Below, one piece after another: positions 44,843 to 57,425 of a DNA stretch of 64,000 bases. The notes under the pieces are model-generated. The model saw nothing but the letters and a program-made list of their open reading frames with translations, was not told the origin of the DNA and searched no databases. The translations under genes and the position numbers were made by a program. Origin of the DNA: Diphasiastrum complanatum (Eukaryota > Streptophyta > Lycopodiopsida > Lycopodiales > Lycopodiaceae); the NCBI GenBank assembly GCA_029204225.1, contig CM055101.1, positions 1,008,987 to 1,072,986 of the forward strand, in the 5' to 3' direction. Positions within the stretch are counted from its first letter, which is position 1, and every line of letters begins with the position of its first letter.

Positions 44843-45402
44843 TGTGAGAGATTTCAACTAGTTTAGTCATAGTTTGGTCATAGTTTGGTAATTGTCAATA
44901 TCAGGCCAATATGCATTTTTAGACTTAGAGATAAACTTTCTAAAGTTATTTTAGTTAAAGTTCATTTGAATAAACACTTTTGGAAAGTGTGGGAAAGTTA
45001 TTAGGTCGAATTTGGACACATTCAAATTTGAATGTTAGATGCATTGAATCTAGTCACATTGATGATAGGGTTTTTGAACTAGAGGAGTTTTGGAGAGAAA
45101 CCAAACTCATTAATGAGGCATGGATCTGTTATATATAGTGTGAATTCGTGGGAGAACAGACTTTTCTTTCTATCTCTCTCTCGCTCTCTCTCTCTCTCTT
45201 TCTCTCATTTCATGCTTATACATGAGTTCTCTTGGATTCATATATCCATTGGTGCACTATCTTGGTGATATCTTGCAATCTTGTGTGTAGACTGCTCATA
45301 TTTTGCTATTTTTGGGTCCACATGTGGGAAGTACAATAGGGTATCATTATTGTACGGACAACAACTTCATTTTATCATTTGATGGTTGATCAAGTTCTAA
45401 AA
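44843..45402 (+). repeat. Element B 3' LTR, truncated (560 bp)
   Basis: Begins TGTGAGAGATTTCAACTAG. It is related along its length to the element F LTR (25,379-26,024), and more closely to the LTR half at 26,128-26,420. It contains a TATA-like 'gttatatatagtg' and a CT microsatellite (45,171-45,206). It is cut at 45,402 where element E2 begins. Confidence 0.85.
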
Positions 45403-45788
45403 AAAAATATTGTAAATTCAGTTATGATAATAGAAGTGATTTTCTCAATGCTCTATTTTGTGATGTGTATGTTATACAATATTGGAATGCATGCTAGTGG
45501 TAGATAAATTTTCGTTGTTGTTTTTTCAATATTAAATGATGTTTAAAAATTTAAGTTTTACAGCAGATTGTCAGAAGATCTGGGGCTTGGAAGAGAATTA
45601 GACTGTAGTTAGTAGTAGTAGCTAGTCTTGCCAAGTCGGATCTATCCAGTCTTCATCATGTTTCGCTTCGTTTTGTTTCATTTCATTTCAATTTGCTATG
45701 TTTCATTTCGCTTCGCGCCTATTACCCATCAGTGGTTTCAGAGCCACGACTTTTGATTATCAAAGGCTTTGCCTGATTTCTTCAGGTT

Positions 45789-47605
45789 ATGGCATCCATT
45801 AGCAGCATTCAATCAAAGATCTGCACAATCTTTGACTCGTCAGGATCATACTTCCTAGGATGGAAGAAGGTAAAGACTTCTCTGATACTGAAAAGAGAAG
45901 GTCTATGGCCCTGGGTTGATGGCACAGAAGAGATGCCCACAGCCACTGGCAAAGAGCTACGTGAATGGTGAGAGAAGAATGACAAGACAATAGCTGTGTT
46001 GTCATCATCCATTGAAGACAGCTTGACACTTGATCTAGCCACACTCTCCAAGGCAAAGGAAATGTAGGATACTTTGCTGACTAGATTTCAAATGAAATCA
46101 CAAAGCCAAATTATGCTTCTTGAAGATCAGCTGACCAATGGTAAAGACCTCACTTCCTTCATTAGAAAGATGAAGGACCTGTTCCTCTCGCTGCACAATT
46201 TCAGAACAGACAATGAAGTCTCAGCAGAGAAGCAGCTCACATACCTGTTGCGAGCTCTACCAAGATCATTTCAAACAACTCAAACACTATTTGCTAAAGA
46301 TCCAGAGATGACCCTTGAGAAGGCTATAATCAAGATCAGAGAAGAGGTGGAAGCCCGTGAACACCTTGATGACAAGGATAACTTTGATCAAGCTCTCTAC
46401 AACAACAAAGAGAAGCATAAGAAAAATTTCAAGCCTAAGAGGGAGTCAAGCTAAAGACAAGATTGAAGGTAGCAGTCAGAGGGAGCCAAAGAAGACAAAT
46501 GGAAGAGCATAAACAAACTGAGACAGCAGAATGGTGAGAAGAAGACTTGCACAAGATGAACATGAGAAGGCCATACTATTGATAAGTGGTCGCTCAATCC
46601 AAAGATAGAGTGCATCCACTCTCACAAGAAGGGTCATGCAGCCATTGACTGCAACCAAAATCCCAGAATCAAGAAAGATCAGAGCAGACGAGAGAGTGAC
46701 AATAGCTCATCCTATGTGGAGGAATCAGAGTCCTCCAAGATGGCCGAAGATAGAGCCAACAATGGTAATAATCCAACAACTTACTTGTGTGCTGATGTCT
46801 GTGCGACATCAACTTCAGATACACAAGAGATAATTATTGATTCAGGTGCAAAGTCACACTTTGTGGCAACGAGACACATGATCACCGATTATCAAGAATC
46901 AGAATCTTCTAGGTATATAATTTTGGGAGATGGTTCTAGACATAAAGATAGCGGAACTGGAGCGTTGTCGGATAGAAGGCTTGACGATACTCTATACGTG
47001 CCCACTTTTCAAAAAGACCTACTATCTATTGTTAAAATGGTAGATGCAGGACTAACAGTCACCTTTGAAGGCGATACTTGTAAAATGGTTGAATCTGCAA
47101 CCACTCAGCTTGTCACCACAAGAAAGTGAAAAGAGAACCTGTATCACCTCAAGATCCGAGTACCTTCAGAGTAAGCTCATCAGATCAATGAATCGATGGA
47201 TATTATATGGCACAGGAGGCTGTATCACATGAATATAGTTGCTCTATACAACGCTGGCCGGAGCAGAGCATTCATTAGTGTCAACATCAAAGTTGCAGCA
47301 TGCTTCAAGTCCTGCGATGCCTGTAACAAAGACAAGATGTCACGTATACCATTCACCGAGGACTCTTTAGAATGAAAGAATGCATGAAACTAGTACACTC
47401 TAGTGTCTGACAGTAGACAAATTAAGACTGTTAGAGATGTCAGATTTGATGAGTCAAAGACAATGGCTGACGGAGATCTAGTTGGCTACGAAATCTTGAC
47501 CAGAGGCTACTATGACCTGCCGACATCTAAGAAGGGAGCAGACCCTGAGCACCCTGAACAAGATGCTCAAATTCTAGATGGACAAAGTGCCTTTCCAAAC
47601 GACGA
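45789..47605 (+). pseudogene. Element E2 Copia gag-protease-integrase remnant
   Basis: Gag starts MASISSIQSKICTIFDSSGS; TGA at 45,969 and TAG at 46,066 interrupt it, then the UBN2 part is open to 46,452. The zinc knuckle is degenerate (CIHSHKKGHAAIDC: second Cys is Ser). Protease retains IIDSGAKSHFV (about 46,835) and the flap-side LDDTLYVPTFQKDLLSIV. The pre-integrase zinc region (LWHRRLYHMN, C-x2-C as SCDAC) follows to about 47,380. The frame then joins RQIKTVRDVRFDE, normally found after the integrase, so core and RT are deleted. The last frame ends at 47,609. Confidence 0.88.
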
Positions 47606-47759
47606 ATAACAAAGCGCACATCCTATACCCAGGACACCTGCTACTCACTGCAATTCAGCAATTAACAAAGGCAAGGCCATCGATTTGACTACGAACTCTC
47701 CAAGAAGATCCATGAGAGAAAGAACATCACCTGTCAGATTTGTGCCTGATAGCTCAGCC

Positions 47760-48494
47760 TCTATTTTGTCGCCCTTCAGGAAAAAACGACACTGTTGTGT
47801 TTTTCACCTTCAAGAAAAAGTGACACTATCTCAAATGCCTTAGAAAAATTTTCTGGCCAACCTTCGCATTTTTTGCCCTTCGAGAAAAAGCAACACTGTT
47901 GTCAAATGCCTTCCAGATAAAAGCAAAGTGCCCTTGAAAAAGCGAATGTGCGCTTGAAAAAATGACACTGCTCTTAAAGTCGCAAAAATGTTTTTTAAGT
48001 AAAGGCGAAGGCCTGCAGCATAAAGGCATTGTCCAACGAGCAGAAGGCAGCCAATGCACGAGCAAAAGGAGAAGGTCAAACGACACGACACGACACAAAA
48101 TTGTTCGTGACACGAAACTCTTCACACTCCAAAGGGCCTGGAAAATAGATAGTGCTCAATAAAGATATTGTAAATTCAATTATGATAATAGAAGTGATTT
48201 TTTTAATGTTCTGTTCTGTGATGTGTATGATCTGCAATATTGGAATGCATGCTAGCAGTAGATAAATTTCTGTTGTTGTTTTCTCAACATTATCTGATGT
48301 TTACAAGTTTAATTTTTACAACAAATTGTCAGAAGATCTGGGGCTTGGAAGGGAATTAGACCGCAGTCAGTAGCTGTAGCTACTCTTGCCAAGTCGGCTC
48401 TATTCGGCCTTCTTCGCACTTCGCTTCATTTCGTTTTGTTTCATTTCATTTTGATTCGCTTCGTTTCATTTCGCTTCATGACTATTTTGCATCA
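47760..48494 (+). repeat. Element E2 3' LTR
   Basis: Contains the 'cgacactg / aaatgcctt / cccttgaaaa' module array (47,770-47,990), then the conserved 3' part ending 'gactattttgcatca'. Its start is uncertain and may be truncated, as no polypurine tract was found upstream. Confidence 0.75.
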
Positions 48495-49598
48495 CATCCT
48501 AGACACAAAGTCAAGGAGGTCCATATTCAGGATTCATTAAATTATTAGATACTTGTTTATTGGTCTACTGAAACCAATCACTTTGGGTTACTTGCAGTTG
48601 AGTTCCACTTTCTGTTGTCACCTATTGTAGGTAATTAAATTTTTGCTAGTTAATTAAATTTGATGTATATAAAATGAGACTAAGAATAGTCTCAATTTAT
48701 TTGGATTTGTCTTTAAATAAGTAATTGCAAAAATTGATACTTTGGATGATTGGATCAAGAAGTGGATGGATTTCCTAGAGGAAAAACTTGTGGTATGGGA
48801 CGCAAGCGATTCTAAACAAGAGTTCTGAAACTAATTGGATCTGGTTGACCATTGAATAGCCGTAAATCTTAAATGATGCCATATAATAATGGTCACAAAA
48901 GAGTGTTTTGTCAAAAATTTGAGATATTGGTCATGGATATCTCAAATTTATAAAACCGGAAACCCTACAAGCTATTTCTTTATACTAAGAATATAAGCGT
49001 GAATTTTTTAACATATATAAATTCGATTTCATGTCGATATACATAAGTTCCTCTATAGTCCTAGGAACAAGAAAAACATACCAAAATTAGAATTCATGGA
49101 GGAAGTGATAGGCTACCTCATCCACCAATGATGCGCTAAACAGAGCATGTACTAAGCGCTATAATAGTGCAGAGGGACTGGCACTATTCAAACATGGTAC
49201 CTGTTGGGGGTATTTCCACCACTTTGTAAATAAATAAACGTGAACAAATAGAAATAGTTGCGAGGGTCCCATGGCCCAATGAGCACTTGTAAATAAATAA
49301 TTTTGGACATAAACTTGACTTTTATGTCATTAAAAATAATATTAGAAGGCCAAAGTTAAGCTTAAACTTAAGTTCCTTAGTTTAATTAATTAGTCAAAGT
49401 CAATTGGTGGTAGGTGAAGTGTGTTTCTCTCTCCACCATTGCTTAGTTTGTGTTTTTGATGAAGGGTGTGGATTTCAATCCCACCTTGGAATAGCCAATA
49501 GGAGAAAGGGGCAAGGGCCTTTCCCAATCAACAAAAAGACACCATTTGTATCATATTTTCATGCTTAATGAGGAGGAGACTCTCCTTCTAACCCTCTT
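48495..49598. other. No gene recognised
   Basis: A-T rich spacer. 'ggtggtaggtgaagtg' and 'gtggatttcaatccc' (49,405-49,480) vaguely resemble pol III A and B boxes but do not form a tRNA or a convincing SINE. Confidence 0.5.
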
Positions 49599-50145
49599 TT
49601 ATAGGCAGAAGGGCTGCTCACCAACTGAACTACACACCCTACATTCTCCCGTCATTTCCATATCATTTGGAGCTTGGATGAGTGGTTCAGGTTCTTCCAA
49701 AACCTCAAAATTGGGTGGCGGTTCGTCGTGTGTATCCAATGTTACAATATCTTTTCCTTCAAACGCACATCGTTTTCTTTCATTAAGTTGAATCACATAC
49801 CACCATCTGGGGTCTATTCGATCTAGATGAAATATAATCTATTAATAAGATAAAACAATTACGTTAGTTTTATTAGATTGATACATAAATAAGACATTAG
49901 GAATATTAATACATTCGATTGTAGAGAGTATTAATCACCTATTCGCAATGTCATAGCAATACTAAAGTGTCATGAGAGTCCATCGATATACATTTTGTTG
50001 AGTCAATTTGAAAAAACTTTGAGTTATCATTTATAATCGTGGCATTGCTTCCACGATAGATGACCTTAAACCATTTTATGTCAAAAATACAGTATTTGTC
50101 GTTAGTCTCGTAATCAACTTCATTCAAAATATATATTATTGCAAT
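49599..50145 (-). pseudogene. CACTA transposase (Tnp2) C-terminal fragment with possible intron
   Basis: On the minus strand from about 50,145 the frame reads NEVDYETNDKYCIFDIKWFK, then a SKFFQIDSTK stretch, the same DUF4216 region as at 33,840-34,200. After about 50 codons it is lost. About 100 bp downstream a second frame reads PRWWYVIQLNERKRCAF and continues to 49,599, as Tnp2 C-termini do after DUF4216. The gap has GT...AG borders near 49,942 and 49,835 and may be an intron. No CACTA termini were found. Confidence 0.65.
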
Positions 50146-50271
50146 TGATCATAGTATTGTGATTGGTTTTGTATGTTGGATGTCAAAATGAGCAATGTCC
50201 TATTCCAAAATGTGCAATGTCTTAACTAACTAGGAATTGCAAAACTTTGTGCAATGTCATATTTTCAAAAA

Positions 50272-50939
50272 TGTTAGAATTTAGCAATTTTCACATGGTT
50301 TTTTTTATGTCTTTTGACATCTATGTGGGTCCACACGTGTGAGGACCTGTCACACGTGTGAAATGACACTTGTAATATTTAGATCCATTTTGATTAGCTT
50401 TCATTTGAGTCAAATATGACATCTCCTAAATTCTAGGAGTTAGGTCCTAGATTGTAGGAATCTAGAAGGTCAACACAAACCACCAATGGATGATGTAGAA
50501 AACTTGATAGATTTTATCCGAAGTGGATATGGATAAGTACAATGAGCTGTCCCACACGTGCTGGATGCAGCTTAGAGAGAGATTTTGATGATTATGTACT
50601 TGATCCATGATGGATCCATTGTGAACCTAATGATGAGAAACATTAGTTTGTGAAGCAATCTTGGTGTTTTCATTCTCTTAAGCACTTTCTTTGTGGATGA
50701 ATGCTAGTATATCATTAGTAAACTATTTCTCTATTATCAGGCCATATAGTAGCTGTACTTCACACGTGTGAAGCCATGGGTCATCCTTATTTGATTGTTC
50801 TTGCTTGGAATCACAAAGATTGTCAAGTAGAAGCTAGATTTGGAAGCTAATCTTGATATAGATCAAGATCCCAAGCTACCAATCACTCTTTGTGATCATT
50901 TGTAGATCAAATTCAGTCCTTAAACTCTGAAATTTGACA
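50272..50939 (+). repeat. Element G copy 2, 5' LTR (668 bp)
   Basis: TGTTAGAATTTAGC ... GAAATTTGACA. It is 32 bp longer than the 3' LTR, mainly because of 'cctgtcacacgtgtgaaatgacac' near 50,346-50,380, which adds a second full palindrome. Two unequal LTRs suggest an old insertion or exchange with another copy. Confidence 0.92.
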
Positions 50940-50952
50940 TGGTATCAGAGCC
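50940..50952 (+). other. Primer-binding site of element G
   Basis: TGGTATCAGAGCC directly after the LTR end, initiator Met-tRNA type. It is absent from copy 1, where the homology starts only at 35,302. Confidence 0.95.
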
Positions 50953-51561
50953 AAGTCAAAGAGCTTAGTTGATGATTCAAATGTGTTCATTTTGGTGAAA
51001 GCATTGGTGCTTGATTCATTTTTTAAGGAGGGCGACCTTTACTAATAGTTTACTTTTGATGTTGAGGTTCAGATTAGTGTGTAAAGTTCAGATGTACTTC
51101 TCACATGTGTGAGAGGCTGCTGGAGTTGTACTTTCACCAAAACTTTGTGTTTTTTCAATAGTTGAGTTTCAAAACAAGTTGTGAAGAGTAAAACTAGTGA
51201 TGTGCTTATAAAAATCCATTGTTTCCATAATAGATTTGATGTTGAAAGGTGTTAGAAGTTTATTAAACCTCCAAATCATTGAGAGTGAGTGTGAGGCTTA
51301 TGTTTTTTGGTTCAAAATGAAGCTAAAACCATTCTAAACACATAGGAATGCATTGGCAATTCCAAGAGTCAAATCCAAGCTTCTAAATTGAGTAGATTGT
51401 GTAGAATTCATTTTTCCAAGTCTTTTTGAGTTTAAGATCATTATAGATCTTACTTCTTGAGTCTTGTGAGATTCAAGAGAGTAGCATTGTAGCTAAATTC
51501 TAAGAAAGAGAGAAGGGAGAGCCTTTGAATAGTACATTTGTTGTATTTGTTACTAGTTAGA

Positions 51562-54500
51562 ATGGGTTCAATTGGAGCCTATCTTCTTGAGGCTAGTGAA
51601 AGGCTAAATTCTAATAATTATTCAACATGGAAAGTAAGAATGGAGTCACTACTAGTGCTCCAAGATATGTATGATCTTGTCAGAGGAGAGAAAGAAGAAC
51701 CTCGAGGAGGGCAAGATCTAGTGAGGTACAAAAGGAGAGCTAGACTAGCATTACATTGCCTAAAAATGAATGTTAGTAATGAACTTCTAAAAGAAGTGGC
51801 ATCTTGTACCTCGGCCAAAGGGGCATGGGACTATCTAAAAGGGATTTATGAATCCAAAAATACCTCTAGAGTGCCTATGATAAGAAATAAAGTTCTTCAA
51901 AGCATTAGAGGGAGTGATGAGAGTGCTCAAGAGTATGTCTTGAGAATAAAGTCTCTCAATAAAGAACTTTCCATCATAAGTGAGGGTATTCATGATGATG
52001 AACTTGTTCAAATCATTTTGAATGGTCTTGGAGATGTGATCTTGTACAAAGCTTTGCTATTCAAGATGCACTACCTTCTATTGACAAGCTCCATAGTGTG
52101 CTTGTGGCCGAGGAGAGTAAAGGATTGGTTCCTTGAAGTTACATGATGCTGCTGATAAGGCCAACTTCTCAAGCAAAGGAAAGACAAAGTCAAAGAAGAA
52201 GATCCAACAAAAGGAGACCAAGAGGGATGAACAACCATCAAGCTCTAAAGGTGGAAAGAAGAACAAAGCCAAACTCAAGTGCTTCTTTTGTGAAAAAAAG
52301 GGGCACTTTGCAGCCGAGTGTTACAAGAAAAAGAATGCACCAGGAGAGAACAAACAAGGCAACCTCACTCTTGAGGAAGATGAAGATGAAGTGGATTCAT
52401 CCTTGATGACATCTACATCAACATCCAAGAGCTACTCCAATGACACATGGTGGATTGATAGTGGGGCTAGTTCCCACATGACATTCCAAAAAGATTTTTT
52501 CTCAACTCTTGTACCTTTTGTAGGTTGTAAAAAGTCTATTCTAACAACAAGTGATCAAGAATGTAGAATAGATGGAGTGGGAACTATTTCCTTAAGTTTT
52601 GGATCCTCTAAAAGAGTAGATCTTGATAATGTACTCTATGTTCCTACACTCACTAAGAATTTGTTAAGTGTAGGACAATTGATGGATGATGGTTTAGATG
52701 TCTATTTTAAGCAAGGTGTTTTCTCCATAATGATGAATGATACTTGCATTGTAAAGGGATTCAAGCAAGGAAGGCTTTTCAGGCTAGATGCTAATGTATT
52801 TCTTGGAAGTGTGAACATGGTGAAGGAGGAGCTCAATCTAGCGGAGCTTTGGCATAACAGGTTGGGCCATCCCAACTTCAAATCAATGGAGATGCTATGC
52901 ACCAAGGATCTTGCTCTCAGCTTCCAAAGACCCTCTCAAAGTGTGGAAAAAGATGTGAAGCTTGTATCCTCTCAAAGGCACACAAGCTACATTTTGTTAA
53001 CTCTTCCACTAGATCTACAAAAGCATTAGATCTCATTCATAGTGATATGCACTCTTTTTCTCAAAAATCTAATGGAGGTGCATCTATGTATGTATTTTTA
53101 TTTGATGATTACTCTAGATACACTTGGACTGAACTTTTGGATGCCAAAAGTGAAGTGTTTGGAGCTTTTGTTAAGTTCAAAACACTAGTTGAAAATCAAC
53201 TTGATTCTAGAATTAAAGTATTGAGGAGTGATAATGGTGGAGAGTATATCTCCACCAAGATGATAGAGTTTTGTAAATCCAATGGCATTAAAAAAGAGCT
53301 TACATGTACTTATAATCCTCCACAAAATGGTATAGCCAAGAGAATGAATAGAACACTTTGTGAGTGTGAAAAGGCTTTAAGGCTAGATGCATCTCTACCT
53401 AAGCCTTTTTGGGGAGAGGCTATTATTTGTGCAACTTATTTGTGTAATAGATTGCCATGAAAGCCCATTGGAGGCATAACATCTTATGAGGCTCTATTTT
53501 GTAAGAAGCCGAATCTTAAAGATCTAAGAATTTTTGGATCTACTTGCTATGTTTTTCAAGCATTAGATACAAGAAAGAAGGATGATCCTACTTCCATAAA
53601 AGGGATCTTTGTTGGTTATGTAGAAAATAACAAAGGATATAGAGTCTATAATCCAATCATTAAAAAGATTTTAGTGAGTAGACATGTTACTTTTGATGAA
53701 AGTAACTATTGTAAGTTGAATGAAAAAGCTTCTAATCCAAGGATATTGTAAGATTTGAGGAGGAGCCTACATGTGATCAAGATCTTGAGGATCCATCTCA
53801 AGATCTGAGGACTCCAAGGAGGTCTACAAGAAGGAAAGCCGAGCCTTCAAGGCTCACCTATGTTGACAAAGGTGAACAAAGGGAAGATCTTCATTCACTT
53901 ACCTCTTACACTTTTCTAACTTCTATGTTTGATGAACCAAGTTGCTTTGAAGAGGCTATGGAGTCACAAGAATGGAGGGATGCCATGCAAAAGAAGTATG
54001 ATGCTCTTATCATACATGGAAGCTTGTGGATCTTCCTCATGGAAGTAAACCACTTGAGTGCAAATGGATCTATAGATTGAAGTACAATCAAGATGGGAGC
54101 ATCAACAAACACAAGGCAAGGCTAGTGGCAAAGGAGTTCTTGCAAACCAAGGGAGTAGATTTTGATGAAACTTTTGCTCCTGTTGCTAAACTAGTTTCCA
54201 TAAGGTTAATCATTTCTCTTGCAACTACTTTCAATTGGTCTCTATTTCAACTTGATGTAACTAATGCATTTTCCAATGGTTATTTGGAAGAGGAGATCTT
54301 CATGAGGCAACCCGAAGGCTTCATCAAAGAAGATCAAAAGGAAAAAGTGTGTTTATTGCTAAGAAGCCTTTATGGGCTTAAGCAAGCACCTAGAGCTTGA
54401 TACTCTAGGTTGAATACTTTCTTGAACTCTATAAAATTTGTTGTAAGTGCTTATGATACTTCTTTGTACTTAAGATTCAATGATGGTAAAATCACCATTC

Positions 54501-55483
54501 TCATTTTGTATGTAGATGACATTATCCTTAGTGGAAATGATCATGATGGTATACAAGAAGTGAAAGTAGCATTGTCTAAAGAGTTTAAGATGGTGGATCT
54601 TGGTAATCTTCATTTCATATTAGGAATAGAAGTTTCAAGAGACAAAGATTTGAGTTTTATTTGTCAATCCAAATATGCTTTTTCTATTTTAGAAAAGTTT
54701 GAAATGAAAGATTGTAAAAGAGTAGAAACTCCAATGGAGCCAAATGTAAAAGTTTCTAATAGCGATGGTGAAGCATCTTTTGAGGACATCACACTATATA
54801 GAAGACTTGTAGGCTCCTTGATCTATCTTACTATAAATAGGCCTGATCTAAGCTATAGTGTGGGTAAACTAAGCCAACCTATGCAAAATCCATTGGTTTG
54901 TCATTGGAAAAATGCAAAAAGGGTGTTGAGGTACATCTCGGCCATCAAGAACTTTGTCATTTTATATGATGGATCTAATCTTGCCTTAAGGGCATATTCG
55001 GATGCTGATTTTGCAGGTGATAAGGTGGATAGGAGGTCCACAAGTGCTTTTGTTACCTTTCTTTGCAATGGCATAGTGTCTTGGCTTTCCAAAACCCAAG
55101 ATACTATTTCTCTATCTTCAACCGAGTCAGAATACAAGGCACTAGCATCCACAACAAAGGAGATCTTATGGTTGAAGAGGCTTTTGGTGGAGTTGCAAGT
55201 CATGGAGGCCAAGGAGCAGCCAATAGTATATTGTGACAACCAATCAAGCTAAGCATTAGCAACCAATATCACATTCCATGCAAGGAGCAAGCACATAGAG
55301 ATTGCTCAACATTTTGTGAGGGAAAAGGTTCAAGCAAAGGAGATCAAGCTACATCATGTGTCTTCTTCAGATTGCCTTGCTGATCTACTCACCAAAGCCT
55401 TGCCAAAGTCTTCATTCATCAAGTTAAGATCAGCTTTAGGAGTTGTAGATAGATGTATTATAGTTGTATCATGTAAAAATTGA
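51562..55483 (+). pseudogene. Element G copy 2, Copia gag-pol with several breaks
   Basis: Gag (MGSIGAYLLEASERLNSNNY) shifts at about 52,037 through an 8-bp loss. The frame from 52,133 holds the zinc knuckle CFFCEKKGHFAAEC and an intact protease motif DSGASSHM, then LWHNRLGHPNFKS. It shifts near 52,915 into integrase (DLIHSDMHS, LRSDNGGEY). The third catalytic residue, Glu in NGxAERxNRT, is Lys (NGIAKRMNRT). TGA at 53,458 follows. RT has KGVDFDETFAPVAKLV, a TGA replacing Trp at 54,398, and intact YVDD (about 54,511). RNase H has SDADFAG and TESEYKALA, with a stop at 55,250. It ends at 55,483. Confidence 0.93.
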
Positions 55484-55490
55484 GGAGGAG
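55480..55490 (+). other. Polypurine tract of element G
   Basis: TTGAGGAGGAG directly before the 3' LTR; the same in copy 1 (38,808-38,818). Confidence 0.9.
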
Positions 55491-56126
55491 TGTTAGAATT
55501 TAGCAATTTTCACATGGTTTTTTTATGTATTTTGACATCTATGTGGGTCCACACGTGTGAGGACTGTCTTCAGATCCATTTTGATTAGCTTTCATTTGGT
55601 CAAATATGACATTAAAGTTATAGGAGTTAGGTCCTAGATTGTAGGAATCTAGAAGGTCAACACAAACCACCAATGGATGATGTGGCAAACTTGAGAGATC
55701 TTATCCAAAGTGGATATGGATAAGTACAATGAGCTACCCCACATGTGCTAGATGCAGCTTAGAGAGAGATTATGATGATTATGTACTTGATCCATGATGA
55801 ATCCATTGTGAACCTAATGATGAGAAACATTGGTTTGTGAAGCAATCTTGGTGTTTTCACTCTCTTAAGTACTTTCTTTGTGGATGAATGCTTAGTAAAT
55901 CATTAGTAAACTATTTCTCTATTATCAAGCCGTACAGTAGTTGTACTTCACATGTGTGAAGCTGTGGGTCATCATTATTTGATTGTTCTTGCTTGACTCA
56001 CAATGATTGTCAAGTAGAAGCTAGATTTGGAAGCTAGTCTTGATATAGATCAAGATCCCAAGCTACCTATCACTCTTTGTGATCATTTGGAGATCAAATT
56101 CAGTCCTTAAACTCTGAAATTTGACA
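55491..56126 (+). repeat. Element G copy 2, 3' LTR (636 bp)
   Basis: TGTTAGAATTTAGC ... GAAATTTGACA. It is very similar to the 3' LTR of copy 1, with CCACACGTGTGAGG at 55,549 and TTCACATGTGTGAA at 55,947. Confidence 0.92.
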
Positions 56127-56627
56127 TGATTTTCCGTGCTTCGAGAAAAATACTTTTCTTAATGCATGTTAGCCCCTTCCAAATAAGCTTGTAGGAACAT
56201 CCCTTCAAGTTGTATTTTCAAAAAGTAATACAATAGGATATTGCAATTCATAATGTGAATTATGTAAGTATAGAAAGTACCTCATGCTTGTTACTTGATC
56301 CAAATGTCGAATGACTAGTTGGAAGTGAGTCACCATAAAAATCAACCACCTAGACTCGGAAAGATAATACGCTCGTGGAATTTCTCAGTACTACACAAAG
56401 TAGAAAACGACAACTATCACAAGAATATCTTTAAGAGTAATAAATCACTTCATATACTGAACGATCAACAGAGAAATGATAGTGTATTGAATATTTATTG
56501 AATATCAGAAATCAGAGCAAAAACTCAAAGTACCTTGCCAGACCATTATGGAAACTCACCTGATACCCTAGAAACACCTCCAAAACCGATTTCACTTATT
56601 CAAAATGATCTTTGTGTCTGAAGTGTT
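56127..56627 (+). other. Flank of element G, shared with copy 1
   Basis: Non-coding in both copies; about 95% similar by eye to 39,470-39,974. Confidence 0.6.
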
Positions 56628-56879
56628 ATGGCACAGTTTGGTAACCCAAGAAGGTTTTGTCCAGTACTACGAATCCTAAGTTGGGGATCTGCAATCATTA
56701 TAGTGTTAGATACCACTTTGGGCCATGTGACCACATGCGACCTTGCCTTAGAACTAAATACTAATGAAACCCAAATACAGGCTACTTTGTATCTACATAT
56801 AGGTCAACATTGGTTTTCCCTCTCAATTCAAGTTGCCCTACTAGACAGGATCCCCCGAGTAGCTTTAGGGTTCATATGA
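56628..56879 (+). CDS. Unrecognised small ORF, domain X copy A (83 aa), second copy
   Basis: Same length as 39,975-40,226, with a handful of replacements (for example CNLALEL to CDLALEL and LDGIPRV to LDRIPRV) and no stops. It ends in the same ATGA overlap with the next ORF. Confidence 0.45.
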   Translation: MAQFGNPRRFCPVLRILSWGSAIIIVLDTTLGHVTTCDLALELNTNETQIQATLYLHIGQHWFSLSIQVALLDRIPRVALGFI

Positions 56880-57136
56880 CTGACCTGGGATATCAGTTCC
56901 TACCCCTACCGGGTGACGTATGCCAACTGTTCAAAAGAGGAATTGCAAGATATCATTTTTATACACCCGAATTTCATTACAATCTACAACCCTGGGACAT
57001 CTTATTTAGAGTACGACACCACGAGGATTATAGTTACCTAGCCGTATATGTGTTCAGGCCAGATAGGTCGCAAAAACTAATCGATGCTACATCTATGTAT
57101 TTTGTAGGAGTATTGCAAGAAGTATCACCAACTTAA
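56876..57136 (+). CDS. Unrecognised ORF, shortened second copy (86 aa)
   Basis: Collinear with 40,223-40,621 up to VLQEVSPT, where a stop and a deletion of about 75 bp remove the Pro/Asn-rich tail. It shares HYNLQPWDILFRV. Confidence 0.4.
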   Translation: MTDLGYQFLPLPGDVCQLFKRGIARYHFYTPEFHYNLQPWDILFRVRHHEDYSYLAVYVFRPDRSQKLIDATSMYFVGVLQEVSPT

Positions 57137-57425
57137 ATTTCAAAGATAGACCCAGAAATAGAAATCAACGAGCACTATACCAACACCCTGACCTCGTGAA
57201 TATCTCCAATGACATAGTATCCGAGGACTCCACTGATGATCTCGTTTATGAATTAAGAACCATCTGAGTCGTTCAGGTTGGATCAAAACTGAATTTCACA
57301 AGATTCTTGGCTAGAAATCCCTTTGAAAGCCCTCAAACGATTTCTATCCCAGAATCTCTGAGATTCCATTATATCCTACCTAGGTTTCAGAGTCAAACTT
57401 AGCAAAATTCTAGGTCAATAGTATG

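Larger units (their letters stand above)
45403..48494 (+). mobile_element. Element E2: internally deleted Copia retrotransposon
   Basis: Order: truncated 5' LTR (45,403-45,730), mutated PBS (45,733-45,745), gag, protease, part of integrase, a deletion of most of integrase and all RT/RNase H, then a 3' LTR (about 47,760-48,494). The LTR part 'tattgtaaattcagttatgataatagaagtg' is shared by both ends and by E1. Both LTRs end in 'cattt/ttcgctt' repeats and CATCA-like termini. Confidence 0.85.
50272..56126 (+). mobile_element. Element G copy 2: near-complete Copia retrotransposon
   Basis: It has both LTRs (50,272-50,939 and 55,491-56,126), PBS, leader, gag, protease, integrase, RT, RNase H and polypurine tract in normal Copia order. 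The flanks do not show a matching target duplication (aaaaa on the left, tgatt on the right), but copy 1 has aaaaa directly after its 3' LTR. A post-insertion rearrangement on the right of copy 2 would explain this. Confidence 0.92.

Noticed and set aside
49405-49635. tRNA-like A and B boxes (including minus-strand 'gtagttcagttggtgagc') as a tRNA gene or SINE
   Set aside because: The boxes are too far apart and no cloverleaf can be folded from what I see; part of the stretch belongs to the CACTA fragment.
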